From an uncultured Prevotellaceae bacterium (lineage in GTDB: Bacteria; Bacteroidota; Bacteroidia; Bacteroidales; Bacteroidaceae), in assembly GCA_946403615.1 (NCBI GenBank), contig CAMJAO010000001.1:1-64000 (forward strand): a DNA stretch of 64,000 bases, in the 5' to 3' direction. Positions 8,263 through 17,086 of this stretch are shown here, one piece after another (within the stretch, counting starts at the first letter, position 1; every line of letters begins with the position of its first letter). Both the position numbers and the translations under genes were made by a program. The notes beneath the pieces were generated by a model. That model searched no databases. It was given only the letters and a program-made list of their open reading frames with translations, and was not told the origin of the DNA.

Positions 8263-8294
8263 GAAGTAAGAGGTAAGGGGTAAGAGGTAAGAGA
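8263..8294 (+). repeat. Heptamer tandem repeat GAGGTRA (four units)
   Basis: The units GAAGTAA, GAGGTAA, GGGGTAA and GAGGTAA occupy 8263-8290. This is the same repeat as at 3136-3188. It lies between the terminator and the gene starting at 8361. Confidence 0.8.
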
Positions 8295-8360
8295 ATAGTT
8301 TTCCAGTGACAACTATTGTCTAAACTCCCAAACTCCCCAAAACTTTGAACATTGAACTTT

Positions 8361-9152
8361 ATGATTACTCATCAAGAAATAGTAACCTGGCTCAAAGGGC
8401 TGCGCCCATGGGCAGAGGGCGTGGCACTTTATGACCGCTATGGGGTCAACAGAATGTACAAAGAGATGTTCCGCCTGAGAGGCGAAAGTGTACAGACACG
8501 TGGCATACTCGTAGAGGAACTGCGCAAAATAGCCGGACTGACCGATGATGAGATGCGCCGCCTGAAACGTACAGGCAAACCATCCTCGGACACCAACCCC
8601 CAAACGGCCCCTCCAGAAAACGACCAAACGGTCAACCCCCAAAACGACCAAACGGCCACCAAGGTGATCCGCTTTCGTGAGCGGTTCCCGTTCCTCAACG
8701 AAGAGAGCTGCCCCGATGTGCTGAAGGTGCTGGTGGCCGACCTCTTCACCGCCTATGGGCGTTACAAAGAGGCCCACGCCCGTCTGGTCGTGATGCCAGA
8801 CAGCCAAGCGGATGCAGCGGCCGAGAAAGAGGCGGCGGACATCGTAGAGAACTACATCGAGAACCATGCCATCTGGGATGAGCTGGAGCATTACCGCGAC
8901 CATGGCACACTGCTCGGACGGCATCCCAAGGTGAAGGTCTTCATGGCCGCTGGCAGCTTCGAGAACATGAGCGACATAGATGTGCAGCGCGCATTGGCCA
9001 ACGCACGGTCCAACCTGTCGAAAGCCAAAAAGAAATACACTGCGGCGGGTGACGACGAGTCTCGCCAGGCCGATGCGCAAACCCTCATCGATAAATGGGA
9101 GGCAGAGAAGACCGCCCTGGAAGCAGAGGTGGAAAGAAGAAAAAAAAACTGA
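8361..9152 (+). CDS. Helical phage protein ending at a slippery A-run
   Basis: A 263-residue protein of unknown function. The start is taken at the ATG at 8361 (MITHQEIVTWLKGLRPW); an in-frame TTG at 8352 is less likely. It has a helical N-terminus, a linker containing two PENDQT/PQNDQT-like repeats (about residues 80-100), and a long coiled-coil-prone Lys/Glu-rich C-terminus. It opens the packaging block upstream of the terminase genes. Its frame closes at TGA immediately after nine A residues and a C. The -1 frame continues for 56 more codons with similar helical character, so the longer frameshifted form may be the true product. Confidence 0.6.
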   Translation: MITHQEIVTWLKGLRPWAEGVALYDRYGVNRMYKEMFRLRGESVQTRGILVEELRKIAGLTDDEMRRLKRTGKPSSDTNPQTAPPENDQTVNPQNDQTATKVIRFRERFPFLNEESCPDVLKVLVADLFTAYGRYKEAHARLVVMPDSQADAAAEKEAADIVENYIENHAIWDELEHYRDHGTLLGRHPKVKVFMAAGSFENMSDIDVQRALANARSNLSKAKKKYTAAGDDESRQADAQTLIDKWEAEKTALEAEVERRKKN

Positions 9153-9319
9153 CCGCCACAATACACACTGCGAGGGCGGCCCTCGCCCGGTTGATATCGC
9201 TTTTGGGAGCTGACGCACACCCCTGCGACCGGAGCGAGGCCGCCCATCAGAGAGCTGCCCTGCAGCGCACCATCGCCAGCGCGGAGAAACGACTGTCACA
9301 CTTCAATACCCCAGTATGA
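9143..9319 (+). other. Candidate -1 frameshift site and extension
   Basis: The heptamer A AAA AAC (9143-9149) is in the correct phase for -1 slippage, directly before the zero-frame TGA at 9150. The -1 frame runs from CTG at 9149 to TGA at 9317-9319, adding 56 residues (LTATIHTARAALARLISLLG... ending HFNTPV). That TGA overlaps the ATG of the next gene at 9316 as ATGA, which suggests ribosomes really finish in this frame. An independent overlapping small gene is possible but lacks an ATG of its own apart from one at 9095 inside the upstream gene. A single-base error in the A-run is a further alternative. Confidence 0.5.
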
Positions 9320-9507
9320 CCGAACCCAACAAAGACACCATGCCGGCAGCACCATCGCAGGACGCCACCGGCTACATCGACAAAATAAAAAAGGTGTCTG
9401 CCAAGCTCTGCGGCGAGCACGACAAAATCACCGATATCATGGAAGCGACGGCAGGCATCGAATACCAACGAATCATTGCAGAAATGGATGACGACGAAAA
9501 TAGTTAA
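9316..9507 (+). CDS. Small acidic phage protein
   Basis: A 63-aa protein (MTEPNKDTMPAAPSQ ... RIIAEMDDDENS). It has a short unstructured N-terminus followed by two predicted helices and an acidic tail. Its ATG overlaps the stop of the -1 frame upstream, and its end overlaps the start of the terminase small-subunit candidate by 20 nt, so translation of the block is probably coupled. The function is unknown. It could be a small packaging or head accessory protein. Confidence 0.6.
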   Translation: MTEPNKDTMPAAPSQDATGYIDKIKKVSAKLCGEHDKITDIMEATAGIEYQRIIAEMDDDENS

Positions 9508-10183
9508 AGCCAAACCGTCGAGGGTGGACTTCGACCGGATGGACATCAACCAGATACAGCGCATACTGAGCACAGGGTCGCTCGACAACCTGACACCGCA
9601 AGAGCGTGAATACTTCTCGCTCATGGAGATGGTGCGCGGACTGAGGGCGCGGATGAAAGCCAACGGACGAGTCGTGACCAAGGCCGGCATCATACGTCTG
9701 CTCAAGAGCGAGGCCTACGGACTGAGCGACTGGCAGGCCCGACAAGTATATGCCGATGCCGTCAATTTCTTCTATGACACCGACGACATACGCCCACGGG
9801 CTTTCGCCAACCTCTATGCCGAGAAGGCCGAGAACCTGTCGATGGCATGCGCTGCCGTAGGCAAGATGGCCGATGCGAGAGCCTACCTCAAGTTGGCCGC
9901 CGACCTGCGTGGCTGTTTCAAGGAACAGGAACAAGCCATCCCCGAAGAACTGCTGGCACAACGGCCCGTGGTCATCTATACCACCGAGGCCGAAGACATG
10001 GGTGTGCCGGCCACCGACCGCAAGCGGCTGGAGGAATTCATCGACGCCATACCCGATGTGCCTATGGCCGTGCGTGAAAACGTGAAAGAAGATGCCCGCA
10101 TCAAGAAATTCGACCTTAAACGACGTATGCTCTATGACATCAAAGAATTCAGTGAGCCTGAAGACCAAGGGAGCGGCGAATGA
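9488..10183 (+). CDS. Candidate terminase small subunit
   Basis: A 231-aa mostly helical protein starting at the ATG at 9488 (MTTKIVKAKPSRVDFDRMD). The TTG at 9476 is upstream in frame but less likely. A helix-turn-helix-like stretch lies at about residues 65-95 (VVTKAGIIRLLKSEAYGLSDWQARQVY), followed by helices suitable for oligomerisation (AENLSMACAAVGKMADARAYLKLAADL). It overlaps the terminase ATPase gene that follows, the usual place for TerS, which recognises the packaging site and feeds DNA to TerL. The assignment rests mainly on position, size and the HTH-like segment. Confidence 0.6.
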   Translation: MTTKIVKAKPSRVDFDRMDINQIQRILSTGSLDNLTPQEREYFSLMEMVRGLRARMKANGRVVTKAGIIRLLKSEAYGLSDWQARQVYADAVNFFYDTDDIRPRAFANLYAEKAENLSMACAAVGKMADARAYLKLAADLRGCFKEQEQAIPEELLAQRPVVIYTTEAEDMGVPATDRKRLEEFIDAIPDVPMAVRENVKEDARIKKFDLKRRMLYDIKEFSEPEDQGSGE

Positions 10184-11849
10184 CGCAGATGTGCGCTACG
10201 GACATATCCTGCAAGTGCTCACCGACTGGACAGACACCACCGTGCTCGTGGCGGTGTGCGGCCGCGGTACCGCCAAATCGACGGTGATACAGGCACGAAG
10301 GATGTACCGCTGCGTACATGAAATGCCAGGCGCGCCTCTGGCTGTGGTGGGCAACACCTACGCCAATTTAGAGAACAACATCATGCCAGCCGTGGAGAAC
10401 GGCTGGAAGCTGATGGGATGGATAGAGGGCGTGCATTATGTGAAGAACACACGCCCGCCCCAGTCGTGGCGCAACAAGTGCTCCATCATCGTGAACGACT
10501 ACCACCGGGTCTATACCTTCTTCAACGGTAGCACCCTGTTTCTCGGATCGCTCGACAATCCCTCGCTACTGGCTGGTAAATCGGTCGTGCATCTGTTCTT
10601 CGACGAGGTGAAATATGCCAGGGAGGTGAAGGCCAACCGGGCACTGCCCATCCTGCGTGGCGATGCCATCAGCTATGGCGCGTCGCATCTGTTTCTCGGT
10701 CTGACCATCACCACCGACATGCCCGATACCGGCGACGGCGAAGATGATTGGTACTTCCGCTATGTGAGCGAGATGAACCCGATACTGATTGAACATATCA
10801 TCATGGCGGCGTCGGAGCGCAACAGGCTGCTCACGGCCCTGGTGCGTGAGGAGCACCGCGACAAGCCCTCGCCACGGCTGTTACGATCTCTGGAAAGGCA
10901 GATAGAATATTTTGACAGAGGGCTTCTGAAGATGAGGAAGGGTGCCGTCTTTTTCATCAACACCTCATCGCTCATCAACATCGACATACTCACGCCCGAA
11001 TATGTGGAGCGGCTCTATAACGGCACTCTGGAGTTGCACGAGTTTCTGAAATCGGTCATCGGCATGAAGCCGGGACTGCGCCGCGACCTCCGTTTCTATG
11101 TGCGCTTCGGCGAAGAGCACAAATACTCCGGCACAGCTTCAGGCGAGGCGGCATACAGCAGCCGCGAATTGAAGCACCTGCGCCCAGACGAACCGCTCGA
11201 CGGCGGCATGGACTTCGGCAACATGCTCTCGCTGGTTATTGCCCAGCGCGACGGCCAGCGCTACCGCATTCACAAATCGCTCTACGAGATACCGCCCGGA
11301 TGGTTCCGTGAACTGGCCGACCAGTTCCTGAGGTTCTTCGACAGCCAAACGTGTAAAGAACTGCGTTTGTATTACGACCGTGCCGGCAATAACTACCAGG
11401 CGCAAAAGGAGGACTATGCGTCGAAGATCAAGGAGGCTATCGAAAAGGACGGCACCGGCCGGCGCACGGGATGGACGGTGCGCCTGATGAGCCGTAAGCA
11501 GGCCGTCATCCGTCAGGAGGCGGAATATGATTTCATGCAGGTGCTGATGGAGGGCAAGACTCCCGGACTGCCCCAACTGCTGATAGACGCACCCAACTGC
11601 CGAGAACTGATGTCAAGCATCGAGAAGGCCAAGGCCGAAATCAGATATACGGGAAAGTTGAAAGCCGTGTATAAAGTCAAGAAGAGCGAAAAACTCGCCC
11701 CCAAGAAATTGCCCATGAACTCAACCAACTTCAGCGACGCCTTCAAATACCTGATGATGCGCACCGAGTGGCTGCGACTGGTCAAGGGTAAGCAGACGGG
11801 AGGCAACATCGGTGCCGTCGATGCCTGGTTTGATGCAAGAAACAGTTGA
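10134..11849 (+). CDS. Terminase large subunit (packaging ATPase/nuclease)
   Basis: A DNA-packaging motor of 571 aa from the chosen ATG at 10134; an ATG at 10092 would overlap the previous gene by 92 nt. The ATPase domain has a Walker A variant GRGTAKS (residues 43-49) and Walker B LFFDE (Asp157, Glu158). The RNase H-like nuclease domain shows three acidic sites: MDFG (Asp360), YYDRAG (Asp415) and NFSDAF (Asp535). This is the order and spacing expected for TerL. The gene sits after the TerS candidate and before the portal gene. Directly after its stop lies a strongly phased A-tract array that may be a packaging or transcription control site. Confidence 0.9.
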   Translation: MTSKNSVSLKTKGAANDADVRYGHILQVLTDWTDTTVLVAVCGRGTAKSTVIQARRMYRCVHEMPGAPLAVVGNTYANLENNIMPAVENGWKLMGWIEGVHYVKNTRPPQSWRNKCSIIVNDYHRVYTFFNGSTLFLGSLDNPSLLAGKSVVHLFFDEVKYAREVKANRALPILRGDAISYGASHLFLGLTITTDMPDTGDGEDDWYFRYVSEMNPILIEHIIMAASERNRLLTALVREEHRDKPSPRLLRSLERQIEYFDRGLLKMRKGAVFFINTSSLINIDILTPEYVERLYNGTLELHEFLKSVIGMKPGLRRDLRFYVRFGEEHKYSGTASGEAAYSSRELKHLRPDEPLDGGMDFGNMLSLVIAQRDGQRYRIHKSLYEIPPGWFRELADQFLRFFDSQTCKELRLYYDRAGNNYQAQKEDYASKIKEAIEKDGTGRRTGWTVRLMSRKQAVIRQEAEYDFMQVLMEGKTPGLPQLLIDAPNCRELMSSIEKAKAEIRYTGKLKAVYKVKKSEKLAPKKLPMNSTNFSDAFKYLMMRTEWLRLVKGKQTGGNIGAVDAWFDARNS

Positions 11850-11961
11850 AAAACGTGCGAAAAACGTGCGAAAAACGTGCGAAAAACGACTGAAAAACGG
11901 CCAAAAGACAGCCAAAAAACAGCCAAAAACGGCCAAAAAACGGCCAAAAATGGCAGAAAAA
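11849..11961. repeat. Eleven helically phased A-tracts (predicted curved DNA)
   Basis: Runs of 4-6 A begin at 11849, 11860, 11871, 11882, 11893, 11903, 11914, 11925, 11935, 11946 and 11957, always 10 or 11 bp apart. The spacers are GC-rich, for example CGTGCG and CGGCC. The first four units are identical 11-mers (GAAAAACGTGC-like) and later units drift in sequence but keep the phase. In-phase A-tracts bend DNA. The array starts inside the last codons of the terminase gene. Confidence 0.85.
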
Positions 11962-12238
11962 TGCACTTTTTGGGGCAAAATTTTGGTCTATTTTCAAAAA
12001 ACAGGCTGAAAATCAGCGGTTTGACGTATAAAAATGAAAAAAGTCAAAAACGTGACACACATCGCAGGCCGGCCCACTCAGAAGGCACAAGGCAATTGCC
12101 CACCCCCCTGGGGGTGATATATGACCCCAACCCCTCCCCTCAGGGCGGTATCCATCCCCCTCTGCGTGAGAGATACGCTGTCTTTTCCTATAGAGCCAGA
12201 CATCATTATCTTTGCCCTATCACCAACACCATGAAGAG
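11962..12238. promoter_or_regulatory. Intergenic region before the portal operon with a promoter
   Basis: No convincing gene is present. It contains a short G/C inverted repeat (CACCCC at 12101, GGGGTG at 12111) and a -7 box TATCTTTG at 12207-12214, about 24 nt before the ATG at 12239. The -33 position holds only a TTTT-like stretch. It probably starts a transcript for the portal, connector and tail genes. Confidence 0.5.
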
Positions 12239-12514
12239 ATGACAGACCTATACATGGCAGTGCGCAAGATGCGACAGATATCAACCGCGGGCGGCACCTT
12301 CCGCCTGAAGTTCCGTAAATGGAACCGTGCGACGCAACGGGGTGGTGACATGGTGTATATAGAACATGCCCGCCTCCGTCAGAAAGCCGGTGACGAGAAG
12401 ATAGACCATGCCGATGATAAGCTGTTTCTGACTGACACCGACACAGGCCGGGCATTGAACTGCTGGCTCTGCTTAGTGATGGAGGTGGACGGCGAGCGAG
12501 TGGTGTTGCATTAG
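12239..12514 (+). CDS. Small phage protein of unknown function
   Basis: A 91-aa protein from the ATG at 12239 (MTDLYMAVRKMRQISTAGGTFRLKF); the frame is open back to 12212. It is basic and probably mostly beta in the middle (KWNRATQRGGDMVYIEHARL), ending DGERVVLH. It lies 24 nt before the portal gene and downstream of a promoter, so it is the first gene of that operon. The function is unknown. It could be a head-assembly accessory. Confidence 0.6.
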   Translation: MTDLYMAVRKMRQISTAGGTFRLKFRKWNRATQRGGDMVYIEHARLRQKAGDEKIDHADDKLFLTDTDTGRALNCWLCLVMEVDGERVVLH

Positions 12515-12538
12515 AGAAACCATAACCAGAGAAAAACA

Positions 12539-13897
12539 ATGAAGATACGACGCAGTGGCAACTTCGGGCTGGCAGAGTCTGACGGCCACCTCTATTCATT
12601 CAGCATCGGCGGTCGCGGCAAGGGCTGGGAACCGTCGAGCATCCAACTGAGTGGCGGCGGCAGTTACCTGCGCCGCCGGATGACCGTGGGCGGTGTAGAT
12701 ATCATCCCCATGGGCGACAACAATATGCTGCCCGACCATGTGGCAGAACTGCTCGACCACTTCTATGCCGGCGAGGGTATCATGGGTAAGATAGCCGGGC
12801 TGCAGTGGGGCGACGGTCCGCGGCTGTATGAGGATGCCGTAGATGAGGCGACCAACAGGTTCTACCGCCGGTGGCTGGTCGATGAGGACATACAAGGCGA
12901 GCTGGAGGCGTGGGACTGGCAGTCGGTGCTGCATCGCTGCTTGGTGGACCTGACCCACATGCAGGGGTTCTTTGTGAAGTTCATCCGCAACCGAGGCCCA
13001 CGACTCGGACTGCCCGGACGGTTGGTGCGGCTGGAGCATATCCCATACCAGAAGTGCCGGCTGGTGTATCCTCCCGACGATGCCGACACGCCTCGGGAGG
13101 TGGTCGTGGGCGACTTCCCCTATCCCGACCCTGCAAAGATGCACCGCTATCCTGTGTTCGACAGCCGCCATCCGTTTCGCCATGCCGTGTCGGTGAAGTA
13201 CTACAACATCTACAGCTTCTGCAAGGACTGGATAAGCACGCCGCGCTACCTCGGTGCATTCAAATGGCTGGAGCTGGCAGGCGGTCTGGCCGACATCCTC
13301 ATCTCGTACAACAAGAACGCCAGTGCCATCTCGCTTCACATCGAGAGTCCGCAGTCATATTGGGACCGTGCCGAGGAGCGCATCAAGGAGATATGCGCCA
13401 AGACGGGCGAGCCATACAGTCCGAAGATGTTGGAAGAGTTCAAGGATGCAGCCATGGAGAAATTCGCCAGTCAGGTGGCGGGCGAAGAGAACGTGGGCAA
13501 GTATATGCACACCACCAAGTTCTGGGATGTGGAGGCCGGTGCCTTCAACGGATGGACGGTGCAGCCGCTCGACAAGAAAATCAAGGACTACGTGGATGCC
13601 CAAATAGCCATCAGCAACAAAGCCGACGCGGCGGCCACCAGCGGTTTCGGACTCGACCCTGTGCTCTCTAACCTCATCATCGAAAACAAATTGAGCAGCG
13701 GCAGTGAGAAACTGTACAGCTTGAAAGTGTATAATGCCAGCGAGACGGCCATCCCTGACATGGTGCTGTGCCGCCCCGTCCAGGAATACCTGCAGGCCAA
13801 CCACCCCGACCGCCGTTTGAAAGCCGGACTGTACCGCCCGGTGGTGGAGGCAGAGGCCAACGTAAGCCCGGATGCGAGAATGAAAGAGAACATCTAA
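12539..13897 (+). CDS. Portal protein
   Basis: A 452-aa protein with the features of phage portals. These are an N-terminal region with NNMLPDHVAELLDHFYAGEGIMGKIAGLQWG, a central part with aromatic and charged segments (KYYNIYSFCKDWISTPRYLGAFKWLELA), long helices (DRAEERIKEICAKTG..., LEEFKDAAMEKFASQ), and a C-terminal helical segment with DYVDAQIAISNKADAAATSGFG. The portal forms the dodecameric vertex through which TerL pumps DNA. It follows the terminase gene after a regulatory gap and precedes the connector-like gene. The assignment comes from sequence character and gene order, as portals have few fixed motifs. Confidence 0.7.
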   Translation: MKIRRSGNFGLAESDGHLYSFSIGGRGKGWEPSSIQLSGGGSYLRRRMTVGGVDIIPMGDNNMLPDHVAELLDHFYAGEGIMGKIAGLQWGDGPRLYEDAVDEATNRFYRRWLVDEDIQGELEAWDWQSVLHRCLVDLTHMQGFFVKFIRNRGPRLGLPGRLVRLEHIPYQKCRLVYPPDDADTPREVVVGDFPYPDPAKMHRYPVFDSRHPFRHAVSVKYYNIYSFCKDWISTPRYLGAFKWLELAGGLADILISYNKNASAISLHIESPQSYWDRAEERIKEICAKTGEPYSPKMLEEFKDAAMEKFASQVAGEENVGKYMHTTKFWDVEAGAFNGWTVQPLDKKIKDYVDAQIAISNKADAAATSGFGLDPVLSNLIIENKLSSGSEKLYSLKVYNASETAIPDMVLCRPVQEYLQANHPDRRLKAGLYRPVVEAEANVSPDARMKENI

Positions 13898-13908
13898 TCC
13901 CCAAGACC

Positions 13909-14844
13909 ATGAACACATTATTTAATAAAGACGGCGACGGTAGCCGTGAACTGGTGTCGGTGCTCGGACTGATAGACGCTGACCTGAATTTTGACAAATG
14001 GGAACCGATATTGCCATTGGGACTGCGCGAACTGTCGGGCATCATCGGCAGCGACGTGACTTCTGCCATCTGCCAGCTTTACCACAGCGGAGCAGTTGAA
14101 CCGGCTGAAACCATCGAGTGTGTGCGCCTGGCGCAACAGGCGGCGGCCATGTTCACCTGGCTGCGCGTCATCCCCACCTTAGAGGCACAACACGGCAACA
14201 GCGGTCGCAACAAGCGGCTGGGTGAGAATGAACAGGGACTGACGGCCTCGCAGGAGTTCAAGGACGAGGACAACATCCGCAACATGGCATACGAAGCCGT
14301 CGATGCGTTGGTGGCTCTGCTCGATGCGTATGCGCCCGACTTCTGGACAGCATCGGCCAAGCGCAAGGGGTTGAACCGTCTGCTTATCCGAAGCAAGGAG
14401 GCGTTTGACGATTATTATCATATCGGCAGCCACCGACTGTTTCTGACCCTGATACCGATGATCCGTGAAGTGCAGCAGGCACACATCATCCCCATCATCA
14501 CCACCGGCCGATATGAGTCATTGCTTGCCGGCGACGAAGAGGTGGAGTCGGCCATCGGCGACGCTGTGCGCCGGCCATTGGCCCTGCTCACCATGAAAAA
14601 GGCGGTGGAGCGTCTGCCCGTCGAGGTACTGCCCAACGGTGTGGTGCAGGTGCAGCAGAGTGCCACCGTGCGCGACAAACTGCGTGCAGAGAAAAGTGCC
14701 CGTGAGAGTGTGGCAGCCAGTCTGGAGCAGGATGCGCAAAGCCAGCTGCAGCACCTGGCCGACCTGATAGCACTGATGGACGAGCCGCCGGCAGAACTCT
14801 ATGTGCCAGGTGTGACCATACAGTCAAAAGGCATTACGTTCTGA
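13909..14844 (+). CDS. Head-tail connector-like protein (DUF6712-like)
   Basis: A 311-aa helical protein from the ATG at 13909 (MNTLFNKDGDGSRELVSVLG); the frame is open further upstream into the portal gene. It resembles a Bacteroidales phage family (DUF6712-like) found after the portal. It has conserved-looking segments EPILPLGLRELSGIIG near the N-terminus, then AMFTWLRVIPTLEAQHG and KEAFDDYYHIGSHRLFLTLIPMIREVQQ, with a coiled coil near the C-terminus. Its place between portal and tail genes suggests an adaptor or connector joining head and tail. The family resemblance is from memory and the role is inferred. Confidence 0.5.
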   Translation: MNTLFNKDGDGSRELVSVLGLIDADLNFDKWEPILPLGLRELSGIIGSDVTSAICQLYHSGAVEPAETIECVRLAQQAAAMFTWLRVIPTLEAQHGNSGRNKRLGENEQGLTASQEFKDEDNIRNMAYEAVDALVALLDAYAPDFWTASAKRKGLNRLLIRSKEAFDDYYHIGSHRLFLTLIPMIREVQQAHIIPIITTGRYESLLAGDEEVESAIGDAVRRPLALLTMKKAVERLPVEVLPNGVVQVQQSATVRDKLRAEKSARESVAASLEQDAQSQLQHLADLIALMDEPPAELYVPGVTIQSKGITF

Positions 14845-14890
14845 CCAATGACCATTTAACGTTTTGGGGCGTGATTATTTATTGTAACCT

Positions 14891-17056
14891 ATGCGAATCG
14901 AAATCAATAACGAGTCTCTGGATCTGGGCGGCGACTTCACCATGCAGACCGACGATACCAGTCCCGTCATGAACGACAGGGGCTGCCAGACTGTGCCCGT
15001 CACCATACCCTGCACGCCGCATAATGTCAGGCTCGTGGGATTCCCGCACCGGCTTGATGCCGACGTGCAGACTACCGGCCTGCCATGCCGTGTCGTCAAC
15101 GGCGCACATATCCGCTCAGGCACTATGAATATCGTGCAGGCCTCGCAAGAGAAGGGCATCACGCTCAATATCGGTTTCGACAACGCAGAGGCATACACCC
15201 GGTGGCAGGACACTCAGCTGCGCTCGCTACAATGGCCGAAAGAGGAATACGAGTCTGTGGCCGCGCTCTGTCAGCGGATGGCTGGAGTGTGTGCCGGCAC
15301 CGTGACCGATGCGCCCTACGAGGTGTTCACCGTGCAGGTGGCTGACGACACTCACGAAAATACATCGTATCCTATCTTCTTGAATCAGTTGCGGGATGAC
15401 GACGGGCAGGAGTCGCTTGTCAGCGAGCGGCGCACAGAGACGCAGATCATCAACGGCACCCCCTCGCAGGTGACATTGCCACAGGGCTACGGCGTGGCTC
15501 CGTTCCTAAGGGTGGGCGAGACTCTCGAGCTTCTCTTTCAGGGGTCCGGCTATGCGCTGCAGACCAATCCTTTCAAAGACGAGGAGTCGCTCAGCCAGCT
15601 TGTCATCCTGCACAACACCGCCGATGCCTGTGTCCGTGCCTCGCTCCATTATGCCGACCTGCTGCCCGACTGCACCGTCCAGGATCTGCTCAATGCCTTG
15701 TTCGTCCGCTTCGGCATGGTCTATACCGTCAACACAGACGACAAAACGGCCAACATCCGGCTCATACGTGACATCGTGGCCGATAGTCCGGCCCTTGCGC
15801 TCGACGCGTTCATCACTTCACGTCCCGCCATCTCTTACGAGAAGCCCCGCCAGCTGGTGCTCAGTGCGAAGACTTCGCTTACGAGTGCCGCGCCGCCCAA
15901 GCCGCGTTTCGAGGATTTCTACAACGGCTCCAGCCTGCAAGTCGTCGACATGGAGTGGGAGGCTACTGTGAGAGATGCCCCGACTGCGTCGTATATCTGG
16001 GCGCGCAACACGAACAACTGGCTGCGCTATGACACGGCTTCAAAAGAAGATAGGAAGGTGTCGCGTGTAGGAACGTCGTTCTTCGATTGGGACCGTCAGA
16101 CCCCGGGCGTGGACAAAGAGGAGCTGTCGAGCGACGACGAATGTGTGCCAGTCGTGGCTTCTACGATGCCACCAATGCGCATCGTGCCGCTCTATCTCTG
16201 TGGCACATCGCACCGCCACACGTATGTGGCCAACGCCAAGAGCAAAGATGCCGTCACAGCCGACTCCCCCCTGGCGTTCTGTATCGCCTTCCCCCTTGTC
16301 ATGGGGCAGAGGATTGCTACTTTCGGGTCTTCGTTTCCTTACGATTACATAGGCGACCGTATGAAGACGACCGACGGACAAGACTTTCCCTTCTCGCTCT
16401 CCTTCCAGTTCACCGACGGACTGTTCGCCCTGTTCTGGCGAGGCTACGATGCCATCCTGCGGCACGCCTGGCGCGCGGTCGAGGTCGATGTGAGACTGCC
16501 CATGCCCGTGTTGCGCTCCGCCGACATGCTCACACCTGTCGCACTGCAGGGGCAGCGGCTGCTCTACGATAAGATGCAATACACGCTACCGGCTGGTGCC
16601 GATATCCCCGCTACGCTCAGCCTGCGCACCCTGCGGCTGCATGATGCCGCCGACATCGACACCGAGCAGGGCATCACCCATCCCACAGACCTGAAGACCT
16701 GCCACTGGTTCTTGGAGAGCGACAACTTCCAGACGGCTCTGGATTCATGGATCGAGGAATGCGAACAGCAGGCGAAAGAGACGGCACGACGCGAATATAG
16801 CGGCAGTACGGGCAGTGCCACACCACACGACGAGGAATACACCAAGAGCGAGCCCACGCCAGCGACCGACACCCTGGTCATAGAAGAGGTGCCGCCGTCG
16901 GCTGGTGCTTTCCTCCATCGCACGTATCATGCCACCGCCAAGGTGTCTGTCTCGGTGTTGATCAACGGGGAGGGCAGCGCCCCGTCGTGGTGGGCTGAGT
17001 ATGACTACGAGACCGACGACCTCTCCTACACCGCCACCTGGATAGCGATAGAATAG
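14891..17056 (+). CDS. Large phage structural protein, probably tail-associated
   Basis: A 721-aa mostly beta-strand protein beginning MRIEINNESLDLGGDFTM, with no signal peptide or membrane segment. The N-terminal 120 residues could form a beta-barrel like those of distal-tail or baseplate hub proteins. The C-terminal 80 residues contain an acidic Ser/Thr/Glu-rich linker followed by a last beta domain (FLHRTYHATAKVSVSVLINGE...). It lies in the tail module upstream of the tape measure. The exact role is unknown; hub or baseplate is a reasonable guess. Confidence 0.5.
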   Translation: MRIEINNESLDLGGDFTMQTDDTSPVMNDRGCQTVPVTIPCTPHNVRLVGFPHRLDADVQTTGLPCRVVNGAHIRSGTMNIVQASQEKGITLNIGFDNAEAYTRWQDTQLRSLQWPKEEYESVAALCQRMAGVCAGTVTDAPYEVFTVQVADDTHENTSYPIFLNQLRDDDGQESLVSERRTETQIINGTPSQVTLPQGYGVAPFLRVGETLELLFQGSGYALQTNPFKDEESLSQLVILHNTADACVRASLHYADLLPDCTVQDLLNALFVRFGMVYTVNTDDKTANIRLIRDIVADSPALALDAFITSRPAISYEKPRQLVLSAKTSLTSAAPPKPRFEDFYNGSSLQVVDMEWEATVRDAPTASYIWARNTNNWLRYDTASKEDRKVSRVGTSFFDWDRQTPGVDKEELSSDDECVPVVASTMPPMRIVPLYLCGTSHRHTYVANAKSKDAVTADSPLAFCIAFPLVMGQRIATFGSSFPYDYIGDRMKTTDGQDFPFSLSFQFTDGLFALFWRGYDAILRHAWRAVEVDVRLPMPVLRSADMLTPVALQGQRLLYDKMQYTLPAGADIPATLSLRTLRLHDAADIDTEQGITHPTDLKTCHWFLESDNFQTALDSWIEECEQQAKETARREYSGSTGSATPHDEEYTKSEPTPATDTLVIEEVPPSAGAFLHRTYHATAKVSVSVLINGEGSAPSWWAEYDYETDDLSYTATWIAIE

Positions 17057-17086
17057 GATGATCAATTCCCATGAACAGCGTAGCGT

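Noticed and set aside
11812..12009. 65-aa Lys-rich reading frame over the A-tract array
   Set aside because: It is created by 11-bp repeats, which are not a multiple of three; composition and lack of a start signal speak against a gene.
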